Source of the DNA: an uncultured Muribaculaceae bacterium
Lineage (GTDB): Bacteria; Bacteroidota; Bacteroidia; Bacteroidales; Muribaculaceae
Direction of reading: 5' to 3'
DNA length: 42,244 bases
Assembly (NCBI GenBank): GCA_910586595.1
Contig: CAJUJB010000024.1
Coordinates: 1 to 42,244, forward strand
Positions 17,713 to 26,056 of this stretch are shown here, in pieces (position 1 is the stretch's first letter; each line of letters starts with the position of its first letter). The notes beneath the pieces are model-generated. The model was given only the letters and a program-made list of their open reading frames with translations. It was not told the origin of the DNA and searched no databases. The position numbers and the translations under genes were made by a program.

Positions 17713-18108
17713 TCAGAGCACCAGCGCATCAAGAAGCCGGGCAAAGGTAGTTTCCAGCACATCACCCGGAGATTGATTGTCTTCAATGCTGATCACGCCG
17801 GGATGCGGCCTCGAAGTCTGCACGACACAACTCTTCACCGCAGCGAACCAACGGAACCGTTCTTCAACCGGCAATCCAGCCAAAGCGCCCGACGCGGCAT
17901 CGAACATAGCCAACTGCCGCCGCAACGACTCTTCATCTGCCTTAGGATCGAAAGCTAGCAAGCGCCCGCGGTCAATTACAACCTCTGTACGGAGCCACCG
18001 GTGACGCTTGCACATCATCATGAGGCCGACGTTGATAAACTCTTCACGCTCTATGCTGGGCACATACCTCAGCACGGCGTACTCATAGATTAAGGCGTTG
18101 GCGTTCAT
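17713..18108 (-). CDS. DUF3037 family protein, partner of the HipA-like kinase
   Basis: A 131-residue soluble protein matching DUF3037: YEYAVLRYVPSIEREEFINVGLMMMC at the N-terminus, then FDPKADEESLRRQL and ERFRWFAAVKSCVVQTSRPHPGV. The family is uncharacterised but is repeatedly found next to HipA-like kinase genes. Here its start lies 26 bases inside the kinase gene, so the two are co-transcribed and probably translationally coupled. No DNA-binding motif or membrane segment is evident, so it does not look like a HipB-type antitoxin; a substrate or regulator role is inference. Confidence 0.82.
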   Translation of the reverse strand: MNANALIYEYAVLRYVPSIEREEFINVGLMMMCKRHRWLRTEVVIDRGRLLAFDPKADEESLRRQLAMFDAASGALAGLPVEERFRWFAAVKSCVVQTSRPHPGVISIEDNQSPGDVLETTFARLLDALVL

Positions 18109-18868
18109 CGATGGCTTGATTTACAAAAATTGAAGAATTAGCGAGTCGACGTATAAGAAAATCACGGTAAACATCGCGTTTTTCAGCCGGAGTCTGGGCG
18201 TCGCCCTCAGCAATAAGCCATGAATCCGGAATCAGATCCACTATATGAGATAAGGTCCGCGGAGTTATAGCCTGCCGCATAAGCTTATCGGCTTCGGCAA
18301 GACGCGATGCATATGGCAGTAACGCGTGGTTCTTGATAAACGTGAACGGATCGAGCGGAGCCTTCTCGAGATTACGCCATGAATGATGGAAATATAATGA
18401 GGCCCCATGGTCAATAAGCCATAGCTCATTATTCCATATCAGCATATTTGTATTCAACCGTGTGCGGTCGACATTTGTGAGAAAGGCGTCGAGCCATACA
18501 ATTTTGGAAGCCATAAGCGGATCAACCGAGTTGACCGATGGATCCATTGTCATTGCACGGTCAAGAAAATGCAATCCGATGTTAAGCCCCTCGCTGCCCC
18601 GTAGCAAATCTTGTATTTCCTCGTCAGGCTCGGTAATACCGAACCGGCTGTCGATGTCCAGAAAAACAAGCTCAGGCACCCGAAAACCGAGCGATTTAGC
18701 CACGAGCCCACCGATAAGCTCAGCTATGAGGGCTTTTGTGCCGTGGCCGGCGCCTCGGAATTTAACGACATAGCGGAAGCCATCGTCGGCCTCGGCAAGC
18801 CCAGGCAGCGATCCACCTTCACGCAGCGGAAGGATATAGCGGGTCAGTATTTGAGATCTAAGTTCCAT
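18083..18868 (-). CDS. HipA-like protein kinase
   Basis: A compact 261-residue kinase of the HipA-like (HipA_2) family. Visible parts: nucleotide-binding lysine in RYVVKFRG (K36), a possible pairing glutamate in ALIAELIGG (E50), catalytic loop LTNVDRTRLNTN (D134, N139/N141), and the metal-binding aspartate in WLIDHGASLYF (D153). It lacks the N-terminal subdomain and much of the helical C-terminal region of full HipA (about 440 residues). ATG 18868 is chosen over the much longer open frame to 19147, because the promoter lies at 18877-18884 and family similarity starts at MELRSQILTRYILPL. Classic HipA phosphorylates aminoacyl-tRNA synthetases; the target of this short family is unknown. Downstream DUF3037 overlaps by 26 bases. 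Confidence 0.85.
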   Translation of the reverse strand: MELRSQILTRYILPLREGGSLPGLAEADDGFRYVVKFRGAGHGTKALIAELIGGLVAKSLGFRVPELVFLDIDSRFGITEPDEEIQDLLRGSEGLNIGLHFLDRAMTMDPSVNSVDPLMASKIVWLDAFLTNVDRTRLNTNMLIWNNELWLIDHGASLYFHHSWRNLEKAPLDPFTFIKNHALLPYASRLAEADKLMRQAITPRTLSHIVDLIPDSWLIAEGDAQTPAEKRDVYRDFLIRRLANSSIFVNQAIDERQRLNL

Positions 18869-18876
18869 ATTATCTG

Positions 18877-18884
18877 CAAAGGTA
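18877..18884 (-). promoter_or_regulatory. -7 box of the HipA-like/DUF3037 operon
   Basis: Minus-strand TACCTTTG followed by CAG, an exact TAnnTTTG match, ends 8 bases before the kinase ATG, giving an almost leaderless transcript. T-rich sequence with TTG lies upstream at roughly -33. Confidence 0.6.
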
Positions 18885-18939
18885 ACAATTACAAGAAAAA
18901 CAATCCGAAATTGAAAAAGGGAATTTGTCATTTTTTTAA

Positions 18940-18971
18940 TTTGGAAGTTCAGAAATTCTTGCTTAACTTTG
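18940..18971 (+). promoter_or_regulatory. serC-serA promoter (-33 TTTG and -7 TAACTTTG)
   Basis: TTTG at 18940-18943 and TAACTTTG at 18964-18971 are separated by 20 bases, an exact fit to the Bacteroidetes consensus. The leader to ATG 19028 is about 50 bases and can form a small CCCTT/AAGGG stem (about 18980-19003). The gap shared with the divergent HipA-like operon is 159 bases. Confidence 0.75.
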
Positions 18972-19027
18972 CGGAGTGCCCTACCCTTTTCAATGCGTAA
19001 GGGCCACCTAACCCAAAAACCAAACTG

Positions 19028-20098
19028 ATGAAGAAACACAACTTCTATGCAGGCCCGTCGATTCTGAGCGAATACACAATACAGAACACGGCTGATGCTA
19101 TTCTCAATTTTGCCGACACCGGCCTCTCGGTGCTTGAGGTATCGCACCGCAGCAAGCAGTTTCAGGCAGTAATCGACGAAGCCACAGCTCTTGTAAAGGA
19201 GCTACTTGACATCCCTGCCGGCTTCCAGGTGCTCTGGCTCGGAGGAGGTGCTTCGATGCAGTTCTGCATGATTCCCTATAACCTGTTGGCTCACAAGGCT
19301 GCCTATCTCGACACAGGCACATGGGCTCACAATGCCATCAAAGAAGCTCGCCTCTTCGGCGATGTCGACGTTGTGGCATCATCGGAAGCTGAAGGCTATA
19401 CTTTCATCCCCAAAGGATTTGAAGTGCCCGCAGACGCCGACTACTTCCATTACACATCAAATAACACTATTTACGGAACCGAGCTCCGCACCGATCCCAA
19501 AGTTCCCTGCAGGATGGTTGCCGACATGAGCTCCGATATATTCTCCCGCCCCATCGATTTCACCGGTTATGATGCAATCTATGCCGGCGCCCAGAAAAAC
19601 CTCGCACCCGCAGGTGTGACCCTCGTAATCGTGCGTGAAGATGCACTCGGCCATGTAGATCGCCCCATCCCCACCATGCTCGACTATCGCACCCACATCA
19701 AGAAAGGGTCGATGTTCAACACACCTCCGGTTCTCCCCATCTTCTCAGCTCTGCAGACACTGCGTTACTACAAGCAGCTTGGTGGCATCAAGGAGCTCGA
19801 ACGCCGCGACCTCGAAAAAGCCGCTATGCTCTACGAGGCTATCGATTCATCAAAGATGTTCACAGGCACTGTGACCGATCCGGCCGACCGCTCGATCATG
19901 AACGTATGCTTCGTGATGACACCCGAATACAAGGAACTCGAAAGCTCATTCGTAGACTTCTGTGCCGGCCGTAGCATCGTAGGCATCAAGGGTCACCGCT
20001 CAGTAGGCGGTTTCCGCGCTTCACTCTACAATGCCCTGCCTCTTGAGAGTGTGCGTGTGCTGGTTGAAGCTATGCGAGACTTTGAAGCAACTCATTGA
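19028..20098 (+). CDS. serC: Phosphoserine aminotransferase SerC
   Basis: PLP-dependent class V aminotransferase of serine synthesis (3-phosphohydroxypyruvate to phosphoserine), possibly also used in pyridoxal phosphate synthesis. It is 356 residues, full length. The N-terminal NFYAGPSILSE is the SerC hallmark, with VLEVSHRSKQF, WLGGGASMQF, TSNNTIYGTEL, ADMSSDIFSRPIDF, and the PLP lysine in YAGAQKNLAPAGVT. The C-terminal GHRSVGGFRASLYNALP binds the phosphate group. It is first in a two-gene operon with serA, 27 bases downstream. Confidence 0.97.
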   Translation: MKKHNFYAGPSILSEYTIQNTADAILNFADTGLSVLEVSHRSKQFQAVIDEATALVKELLDIPAGFQVLWLGGGASMQFCMIPYNLLAHKAAYLDTGTWAHNAIKEARLFGDVDVVASSEAEGYTFIPKGFEVPADADYFHYTSNNTIYGTELRTDPKVPCRMVADMSSDIFSRPIDFTGYDAIYAGAQKNLAPAGVTLVIVREDALGHVDRPIPTMLDYRTHIKKGSMFNTPPVLPIFSALQTLRYYKQLGGIKELERRDLEKAAMLYEAIDSSKMFTGTVTDPADRSIMNVCFVMTPEYKELESSFVDFCAGRSIVGIKGHRSVGGFRASLYNALPLESVRVLVEAMRDFEATH

Positions 20099-20125
20099 TC
20101 TTTTCACCCCCCAATACATATCTGT

Positions 20126-21043
20126 ATGAAAGTTCTCGTTGCAACAGAGAAACCTTTCTCCGCCAAAGCCGTTCAAGGCATCCGCGAACGCATCGAAAAT
20201 GCCGGCCATACCTTTGCCCTTCTTGAGAAATACACCTCTCCTGAAGAACTGCGTAAGGCTGCAGCCGATGCCGATGCTCTGATTGTACGCAGTGATATTG
20301 TCGACGCCGCGTTGTTCAACGCCGCTCCAAATCTAAAGATTGTAGTTCGTGCAGGAGCCGGATATGACAATATCGACCTTAAAGCCGCCACAGCCGCAGG
20401 CGCAATTGTAGAGAATACCCCTGGCCAGAATGCCAACGCAGTGGCCGAACTCGTAATCGGCATGGCCATCATGGCAGCCCGCAACAAATACAGCGGTGCA
20501 ACCGGATTCGAAATCTCAGGCAAGCGTCTTGGCCTCCAGGCCTTCGGGCAGGTGAGCCGTCATGTTGCGGCCATCGCACGTGGCTTTGGCATGGATGTCT
20601 CGGCTATCGATCCATATTGCCCTGCAGAAGTTATGGAGAATAACGGTGTTAAATGCGCCGCATCACTTCAGGACCTCTATGCCGGCAACGACATCGTGTC
20701 GATTCATATTCCAGCAACGCCCGAGACTGTGGGCTCGATTGGCAAAAATCTCATAAGCCGTCTCCCCAAAGGCGCCATCCTGATCAACACTGCACGCAAA
20801 GAAGTAATCAACGAACCGGAGCTCGAACTCGTGCTCACCGAACGCCCCGACATCAAGTACTTCGCCGACGTGAAGCCTGCCAATGCCGACGTCCTCACCG
20901 AGAAGTTTGCCGACCGCGTATTCTTCACACCGAAAAAGAGCGGCGCACAGACAGCCGAGGCTAACCTGAACGCTGGCCTGGCAGCTGCCGACCAGATCGT
21001 GGCCTTCTTCCGCGACGGCACCGATCGTTTCCGCGTCAACTGA
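20126..21043 (+). CDS. serA: 3-phosphoglycerate dehydrogenase (short SerA form)
   Basis: D-2-hydroxyacid dehydrogenase family protein next to serC, hence assigned to the first step of serine synthesis. At 305 residues it has no C-terminal ACT or ASB regulatory domain. The substrate loop VVRAGAGYDNIDL and conserved R224 (NTARKEVINEPEL) are present. The usual TPH histidine is lysine (TPKKSGAQTAEAN, K270) and the glutamate-bearing EP motif reads ADVKPANAD. The nucleotide loop normally GxGxxG reads AFGQVS at 139-144. From memory, Bacteroides homologues beside serC share the TPKK form, so this looks like a family variant rather than decay. A paired terminator follows 18 bases downstream. Confidence 0.88.
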   Translation: MKVLVATEKPFSAKAVQGIRERIENAGHTFALLEKYTSPEELRKAAADADALIVRSDIVDAALFNAAPNLKIVVRAGAGYDNIDLKAATAAGAIVENTPGQNANAVAELVIGMAIMAARNKYSGATGFEISGKRLGLQAFGQVSRHVAAIARGFGMDVSAIDPYCPAEVMENNGVKCAASLQDLYAGNDIVSIHIPATPETVGSIGKNLISRLPKGAILINTARKEVINEPELELVLTERPDIKYFADVKPANADVLTEKFADRVFFTPKKSGAQTAEANLNAGLAAADQIVAFFRDGTDRFRVN

Positions 21044-21060
21044 TTACATTATATCTATAA

Positions 21061-21102
21061 AAAAGAGGAACCATGTCTCGACGACGTGGTTCTTCTTTTT
21101 TT
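21061..21102 (+). terminator. Intrinsic terminator of serC-serA
   Basis: A stem pairs 21061-21077 (AAAAGAGGAACCATGTC) with 21083-21099, allowing two non-Watson-Crick positions, around a 5-base loop, and runs into a T-rich tail. It starts 18 bases past the serA stop. Confidence 0.9.
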
Positions 21103-21110
21103 AGCTATAT

Positions 21111-21148
21111 AAAAATCTGCCCGGCATGCTTGTGTGCACACCGGGCAG
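21111..21148 (-). terminator. Intrinsic terminator of the M13 peptidase operon
   Basis: On the minus strand CTGCCCGG (21148-21141) pairs with CCGGGCAG (21124-21117), with further inner pairing, followed by ATTTTTATA. It lies 28 bases past the peptidase stop and back to back with the serA terminator, so the convergent operons are insulated. Confidence 0.9.
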
Positions 21149-21175
21149 ACTGAATTTATGGTTGAGAAACGTAGG

Positions 21176-23194
21176 TTACCAGATCACCACGCGTTCAGCT
21201 TCGGGAAGGAACATTGCATCACCTTCCTGGATGTCGAATGCGGTGAAGAAAGGATCGATGTTACGCAGGGTTGCGTTCACACGCCAGCGACCAAGTGAGT
21301 GGGGGTCGTCGATTGTGCGGGCGAGAATCTCATCCTCACGGATATTTCCGGCCCATACATTCGAATAAGCCAGATAGAAACGCTGGTCGGGAGTGAAGCC
21401 TTCAATCACAGGACCTTCAGCGCCGTTGAGTGAATTGAGATATGCTGTGTGAGCGACACGGAGACCACCCTGGTCAGCAATATTCTCACCGAGTGTGAGA
21501 CGGCCGTTAGCATGAGTGTCACCAGCGACAACAATGCTGTCGAACTGAGCTACGAGTTTATCAGCAAGAGCGTTGAAAGCCTGGGCATCAGCTTCAGTCC
21601 ACCAATCGGCAAAGTTACCATCCTTGTCGAACTGACGGCCCTGGTCATCGAAGCCGTGAGTCATTTCGTGACCGATAACCACACCGATGGCACCGTAGTT
21701 AACAGCGTCGTCAGCTGCAGGGTCAAAGAAAGGAGGCTGGAGAATACCTGCGGGGAAACAGATCTCGTTGGTCGAAGGATTGTAATATGCGTTTACAGTC
21801 TGAGGCGACATGAGCCAGCGTTCGCGGTCTACAGGTTTGCCATAGTCTGAGTTGTTATAGTCCTGATTGAAGAGAATAGCGTTCTGCACGTTCTTCCAAT
21901 ATGACTGCTCAGGATCGATGGTAAGCTTGGAGTAATCGCGCCAGGTATCAGGATAACCGATTTTCACGTGGAAGTTGGCAAGTTTCTCCTGGGCACGGGC
22001 CTTAGTGGTGTCGCTCATCCATGTAAGCTGGTCGATGTGCTGGCCGAGAGCTGTCTGAAGGTTGCCAACCAGAGTGAGCATACGTTCTTTTGAGCTTTCC
22101 GGGAAATATTTCTCAACATAGAGCTGGCCTACAGCCTCACCGAGGATACCGTTAGGAACAGAGAGGGCACGTTTCCAGCGGGGCTGCTGTTCTTCAACGC
22201 CCGACATAACTTTGCGGAGCTGGAAGCCTGCGTCGATGAAGTCGTCGCTCAGGTAGGGAGCCGCGCTCGATACATACGATGCGGTCATGTAGTCGCGGAG
22301 AACCTGCTCATCTTTATTGGCAAGAGCTTTCGCAACAACTGCGTAATATTTGGGAGAATCAACCACTACAGTATCAACGTTAAGATTCTGCACCTCGAAG
22401 TAGTGCTTGAGGTCTACCGAAGGATACTGCTTTACGAGGTCGTCGACAGCCATCAGGTTATACTGTGCGGCGATGTCGCGCTGCTCGGTGCGGGTCATCT
22501 GGTTCTGTGCGAGTTCAGTTTCAAGCGCGAGGACATTATCGGTAAAACGCTTTGTCTGAGCCTCGTCGTAACCGATCAGACCAGCCAAAGTCGAGAGGTA
22601 TGTACGGTAAGCTTCACGGATCTTCTGAGCACGCTCTGTATTATCGGTATAATAGTCGCGGTCACCAAGTCCGAGGCCACCCTGACCCCAGTACATTGTG
22701 TTGACGTCGCTGTTGGCAAGGTCAGCACCGACACCGGTTCCGAAGAATACTCCGAGGCCGGGGAGGGTTGCCATAAGTTCTACAATCTGGTCGCGTGATG
22801 CACCGGCGATAGTGGCGAGGTCGGCCTGGAGAGGAGCTGCGCCCTGCTCGTTGAGGCGGACGCTGTCCATACCCATGTCATACAGATTGGCAACTTTCTG
22901 CTCGTTTGTACCTACAGCTGCATTGCGGTCGAGACCGAGCACAAGTTCACGCACCTGCTCGCGGTTGTTTTCGCCGAGCTGGTCAAATGTGCCAAAGCGT
23001 GAGTACTCAGGCTTCAGGGGATTAGCCTTCATCCAGCCACCGCAGGCATAGTCGTAGAAATCGTCTTTGGGAGATACGGTCGTGTCAAGGTTGGCCGCAT
23101 CTATACCCTTCGGGTCAGCAGTCTTGTTGCAAGACGCAAAGGCCCCGGCAGCGACGATAGCTGCCATGAGGATGTAAGTGTTGGTAGTTTTCAT
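21176..23194 (-). CDS. M13 family zinc metallopeptidase lipoprotein (PepO/neprilysin-like)
   Basis: Zinc endopeptidase of the neprilysin family, predicted to act outside the cytoplasm. It is 672 residues from ATG 23194, which starts a lipoprotein signal ending in FASC. The zinc motif HEMTH is at 509-513, the third ligand in GENIADQGG (E570, with D574), and the substrate-binding NAYYNPSTNEICFPAGIL and C-terminal DPHSLGRWRVNATLRN are intact. The final RVVIW replaces the common C-terminal CxVW. The longer frame to 23269 only adds sequence before the signal peptide. It lies 37 bases after the ABC-F gene with no promoter seen between them, so the two are probably co-transcribed. Confidence 0.95.
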   Translation of the reverse strand: MKTTNTYILMAAIVAAGAFASCNKTADPKGIDAANLDTTVSPKDDFYDYACGGWMKANPLKPEYSRFGTFDQLGENNREQVRELVLGLDRNAAVGTNEQKVANLYDMGMDSVRLNEQGAAPLQADLATIAGASRDQIVELMATLPGLGVFFGTGVGADLANSDVNTMYWGQGGLGLGDRDYYTDNTERAQKIREAYRTYLSTLAGLIGYDEAQTKRFTDNVLALETELAQNQMTRTEQRDIAAQYNLMAVDDLVKQYPSVDLKHYFEVQNLNVDTVVVDSPKYYAVVAKALANKDEQVLRDYMTASYVSSAAPYLSDDFIDAGFQLRKVMSGVEEQQPRWKRALSVPNGILGEAVGQLYVEKYFPESSKERMLTLVGNLQTALGQHIDQLTWMSDTTKARAQEKLANFHVKIGYPDTWRDYSKLTIDPEQSYWKNVQNAILFNQDYNNSDYGKPVDRERWLMSPQTVNAYYNPSTNEICFPAGILQPPFFDPAADDAVNYGAIGVVIGHEMTHGFDDQGRQFDKDGNFADWWTEADAQAFNALADKLVAQFDSIVVAGDTHANGRLTLGENIADQGGLRVAHTAYLNSLNGAEGPVIEGFTPDQRFYLAYSNVWAGNIREDEILARTIDDPHSLGRWRVNATLRNIDPFFTAFDIQEGDAMFLPEAERVVIW

Positions 23195-23231
23195 ATTGTG
23201 AATATGATTGGAAATAATGTTGTGTGCTATA

Positions 23232-25202
23232 TCATACGCCATAGCGTTCCTTAAGATCGTCGAGCTCAAGCTGCGACAACTCCCATACGCTCATGGCATT
23301 CTCAACTGCTTTAGTTGCTTCGGCATGTGCGGTAAATACTTCAGGAGATACATCGCCGGCGGCAATGCGGGCCTCTATCTCAGCGAGTTCCGCTTCGCGG
23401 GCTCCCACGGCAAGTTCGGCCTCCTCAACTTTCTTAGCCGCCCGCTTGACGGTTTTGTCGCGTTCGCGCTGCTCGGCATAACTTAGCTTCGCAGCCGGGC
23501 GCCCAGACTCGGTGTCTTTAGATTCGGTTGCGGCAGTCTTGGCCTTCTCATCAGCCTTAGGCTTCGGGGCCGACATCTCAAGCTCCTGGAGCGAAGATAG
23601 ACGTTTCTTCTCAAGAAATTCATAGATGCCTCCCAGACACTCGCGAACCTGTCCTCCTCCGAACTCGTATACCTTTCCCACCAGGCCGTCGAGGAATTCG
23701 CGGTCGTGGCTCACCACAATCACCGTACCATCGAAGTCTCGGATAGCCTGCTTCAGTATATCCTTAGTCTTCATATCGAGGTGGTTGGTAGGTTCGTCGA
23801 GAATCAGAAGATTGACCGGCTCAAGCAGGAGTTTAATCATGGCAAGACGTGTCTTCTCGCCACCCGACAGCACCTTTACTTTTTTGTCGGATGCCTCACC
23901 GCCAAACATAAATGCGCCCAGAATATCGCGGATTTTTGTACGGATATCGCCTACAGCAACCCGGTCGATTGTGTCGAAAACCGTCAACTCTCCATCGAGT
24001 AATTGCGCCTGATTCTGTGCGAAATATCCTATCTTAACGTTATGGCCGATGCGCAAAGTACCTGTATAGGGAATCTCGCCCATGATACACTTCACCAAAG
24101 TCGACTTACCCTCGCCATTCTTACCGACGAAGGCAACCTTTTCTCCTCGACGAAGTGTGAAGGTGGCGTGATCAAAAACCTGATGATCACCATAAGCCTT
24201 CCCAAGTTCTTCAACAATCAGCGGAAAGTCACCCGACCGCGGGGCTGGCGGGAACTTAAGGCTTAGATGCGAGGTATCGACTTCATCAACCTCTATACGC
24301 TCGATCTTTGCCAGCTGCTTGATACGGCTTTGAACCTGGACAGACTTTGTAGCCTTATACCTGAAACGCTCGATAAACTCTTCCGTATCAGCAATCTGTT
24401 TCTGCTGGTTACGATAGGCGCGCATCTGCTGTTCAATCCGCTCGGCTCTTAGAGCGACGAATTTAGAGTAGTTGACGGCATAATCATATATCTTGCCGCA
24501 AGAAATCTCTATCGTGCGGTTGGTGACATTATCGATAAACGCGCGGTCGTGGCTGACAAGCACCACAGCCTTGGCTTTGCTTACAAGGAATGATTCGAGC
24601 CATTGGATTGATTCTATATCGAGGTGGTTGGTAGGCTCATCAAGCAGAAGTACATCGGGGCGTCGCAGCAGAAGCTTGGCAAGCTCGATACGCATGCGCC
24701 AGCCACCGCTGAATTCCGACGTGGGGCGTGAGAAATCCGAGCGCAGGAAACCAAGACCGATGAGCGTACGCTCCATATCCGCCTCATAATTGTCGCTCGA
24801 CGCCATTGCCAGTTGCTCGGTAAGAGTAGTCACACGGTCGATGAGGGCGTGATACTCCTCCGACTCATAATCGGTGCGTTCTGCAAGCTCGGCCGACATC
24901 GCATCGAGGCGCTGTTGCATTTCCTTGACATGCGCGAACACTTTGCGGACTTCATCGGCCACCGAAAGTGTATCTTCGAGCACCATCTGCTGTGGAAGAT
25001 ATCCTATGGTTATGTCAGTTGGCACAGCAACCGATCCTCCGGTAGGCTTCTGCAGACCGGCGATAATCTTCAGCATCGTGCTCTTGCCCGCGCCGTTTTT
25101 CCCCACCAGGGCAATCTTGTCCTTGGGGTTTATCACATAATTAATATTGTCGAAGAGCAGTTGTGAGCTGAATTCGACCGACAAATTGTTGATTGAAATC
25201 AT
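23232..25202 (-). CDS. ABC-F family ATPase
   Basis: Soluble twin-ATPase of the ABC-F family, which binds the ribosomal E site and helps stalled or antibiotic-inhibited ribosomes, or acts in ribosome assembly. It is 656 residues. Domain 1 has Walker A GKNGAGKSTMLKII, signature FSGGWRMRIELAKLLL and Walker B LLLDEPTNHLDI; domain 2 has GKNGEGKSTLVKCI, LSGGEKTRLAMIKLLL and LLILDEPTNHLDM. The inter-domain P-site linker (about 240-310) is basic and helical. A charged C-terminal extension (about 535-656) is likely coiled coil, as in Uup/YdiF types. No membrane segment is seen. Whether it gives antibiotic resistance cannot be told from sequence alone. Confidence 0.93.
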   Translation of the reverse strand: MISINNLSVEFSSQLLFDNINYVINPKDKIALVGKNGAGKSTMLKIIAGLQKPTGGSVAVPTDITIGYLPQQMVLEDTLSVADEVRKVFAHVKEMQQRLDAMSAELAERTDYESEEYHALIDRVTTLTEQLAMASSDNYEADMERTLIGLGFLRSDFSRPTSEFSGGWRMRIELAKLLLRRPDVLLLDEPTNHLDIESIQWLESFLVSKAKAVVLVSHDRAFIDNVTNRTIEISCGKIYDYAVNYSKFVALRAERIEQQMRAYRNQQKQIADTEEFIERFRYKATKSVQVQSRIKQLAKIERIEVDEVDTSHLSLKFPPAPRSGDFPLIVEELGKAYGDHQVFDHATFTLRRGEKVAFVGKNGEGKSTLVKCIMGEIPYTGTLRIGHNVKIGYFAQNQAQLLDGELTVFDTIDRVAVGDIRTKIRDILGAFMFGGEASDKKVKVLSGGEKTRLAMIKLLLEPVNLLILDEPTNHLDMKTKDILKQAIRDFDGTVIVVSHDREFLDGLVGKVYEFGGGQVRECLGGIYEFLEKKRLSSLQELEMSAPKPKADEKAKTAATESKDTESGRPAAKLSYAEQRERDKTVKRAAKKVEEAELAVGAREAELAEIEARIAAGDVSPEVFTAHAEATKAVENAMSVWELSQLELDDLKERYGV

Positions 25203-25222
25203 CTTCTTGGTCTTTCCCGCTG

Positions 25223-25230
25223 CAAAATTA
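25223..25230 (-). promoter_or_regulatory. -7 box of the ABC-F gene
   Basis: Minus-strand TAATTTTG followed by CAGC, an exact TAnnTTTG match, 20 bases before the ATG at 25202. No clear -33 element. Confidence 0.55.
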
Positions 25231-25279
25231 CTAATTTTCCGCGAGAGTGGCGGAAGTAGGTCTTACCCGGAGGCAGAGC

Positions 25280-26035
25280 TCAGATTATCTCAAGATTTCC
25301 GGCCAGACGCTGACGCACCACTTCATACATCATCACACCGGCAGCAACACTCACATTAAGCGATCCTATGTGACCGAACATCGGGATGGCCGCACGTGTA
25401 TCTGCAATCTTGAGTATCTCAGAAGAGATGCCGATGTCTTCAGCTCCCATTACAAGCGCCACGGGGGTAGTGAAGTCTGCCAATGTATAATTTTCCGACG
25501 ACTTCTCTGTCGAGCACACAACCTGGCAACCGCTCGCACGGAGATATTCAACCGCCTTTACGAGCGACTCCTCGCGGCAAACCGGTATATGCAGAAGAGC
25601 TCCGGCTGAGGTCTTCACCGCATCGGCTCCTACACTTACACTTCCACGGGTTGGAATAACGATGGCATTCACACCACAGCACTCGGCTGTACGGGCTATC
25701 GCACCGAAATTCCGCACGTCTGTTATACCGTCGAGTACAAGAATAAAGGGCAAGACTCCGTCTTCAAAAAGTGTAGGCACAATATCAGCCAGACGACAGT
25801 ATGCCACGGCTGCAATCTGTGCCACCACACCCTGATGGTTCTTGCGGGTGATCTTATTCAATCGCTCTACAGGCACGCGCTGCACAGGTATGCCACGTTC
25901 CTTTGCAAGATGGCAAAGCCGTATGGCCAGATCGCCATGAAGATCTTTCTTTATAAACAGTTTGTCGATGGTACGACCTGACTCGATGGCCTCGATTGCA
26001 GGGTGAATACCGAAAATATAGTCGTTATTATCCAT
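25280..26035 (-). CDS. rlmB: 23S rRNA (guanosine-2'-O-)-methyltransferase RlmB
   Basis: SPOUT-class methyltransferase, predicted to modify G2251 of 23S rRNA. It is 251 residues with an N-terminal L30e-like substrate-binding domain (IFGIHPAIEAIESGRTIDKLFI) and the trefoil-knot MTase domain: LDGITDVRNFGAIARTAECCGVNAIVI, VMGAEDIGIS, and IPMFGHIGSLNVSVAAGVMMYEVVRQR at the C-terminus. TrmH-type enzymes are similar, but the L30e domain favours RlmB. It is the last gene of the dnaN operon, 21 bases after recN. No T-run terminator is visible in the 77 bases before the ABC-F gene. Confidence 0.93.
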   Translation of the reverse strand: MDNNDYIFGIHPAIEAIESGRTIDKLFIKKDLHGDLAIRLCHLAKERGIPVQRVPVERLNKITRKNHQGVVAQIAAVAYCRLADIVPTLFEDGVLPFILVLDGITDVRNFGAIARTAECCGVNAIVIPTRGSVSVGADAVKTSAGALLHIPVCREESLVKAVEYLRASGCQVVCSTEKSSENYTLADFTTPVALVMGAEDIGISSEILKIADTRAAIPMFGHIGSLNVSVAAGVMMYEVVRQRLAGNLEII

Positions 26036-26056
26036 TAATAGTCTTTTAAAGTGTTG

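Noticed and set aside
18980..19003. serC leader as a riboswitch
   Set aside because: Only a five-pair stem is visible in about 50 bases, too little for any known riboswitch class.
18869..19147. Long N-terminal extension of the HipA-like kinase frame
   Set aside because: It covers the kinase promoter, the divergent serC promoter and the serC start; family similarity begins at ATG 18868.
20126..21043. serA as a pseudogene because catalytic residues differ
   Set aside because: The frame is intact, linked to serC and terminated properly, and the remembered TPKK form occurs in relatives; treated as a variant instead.
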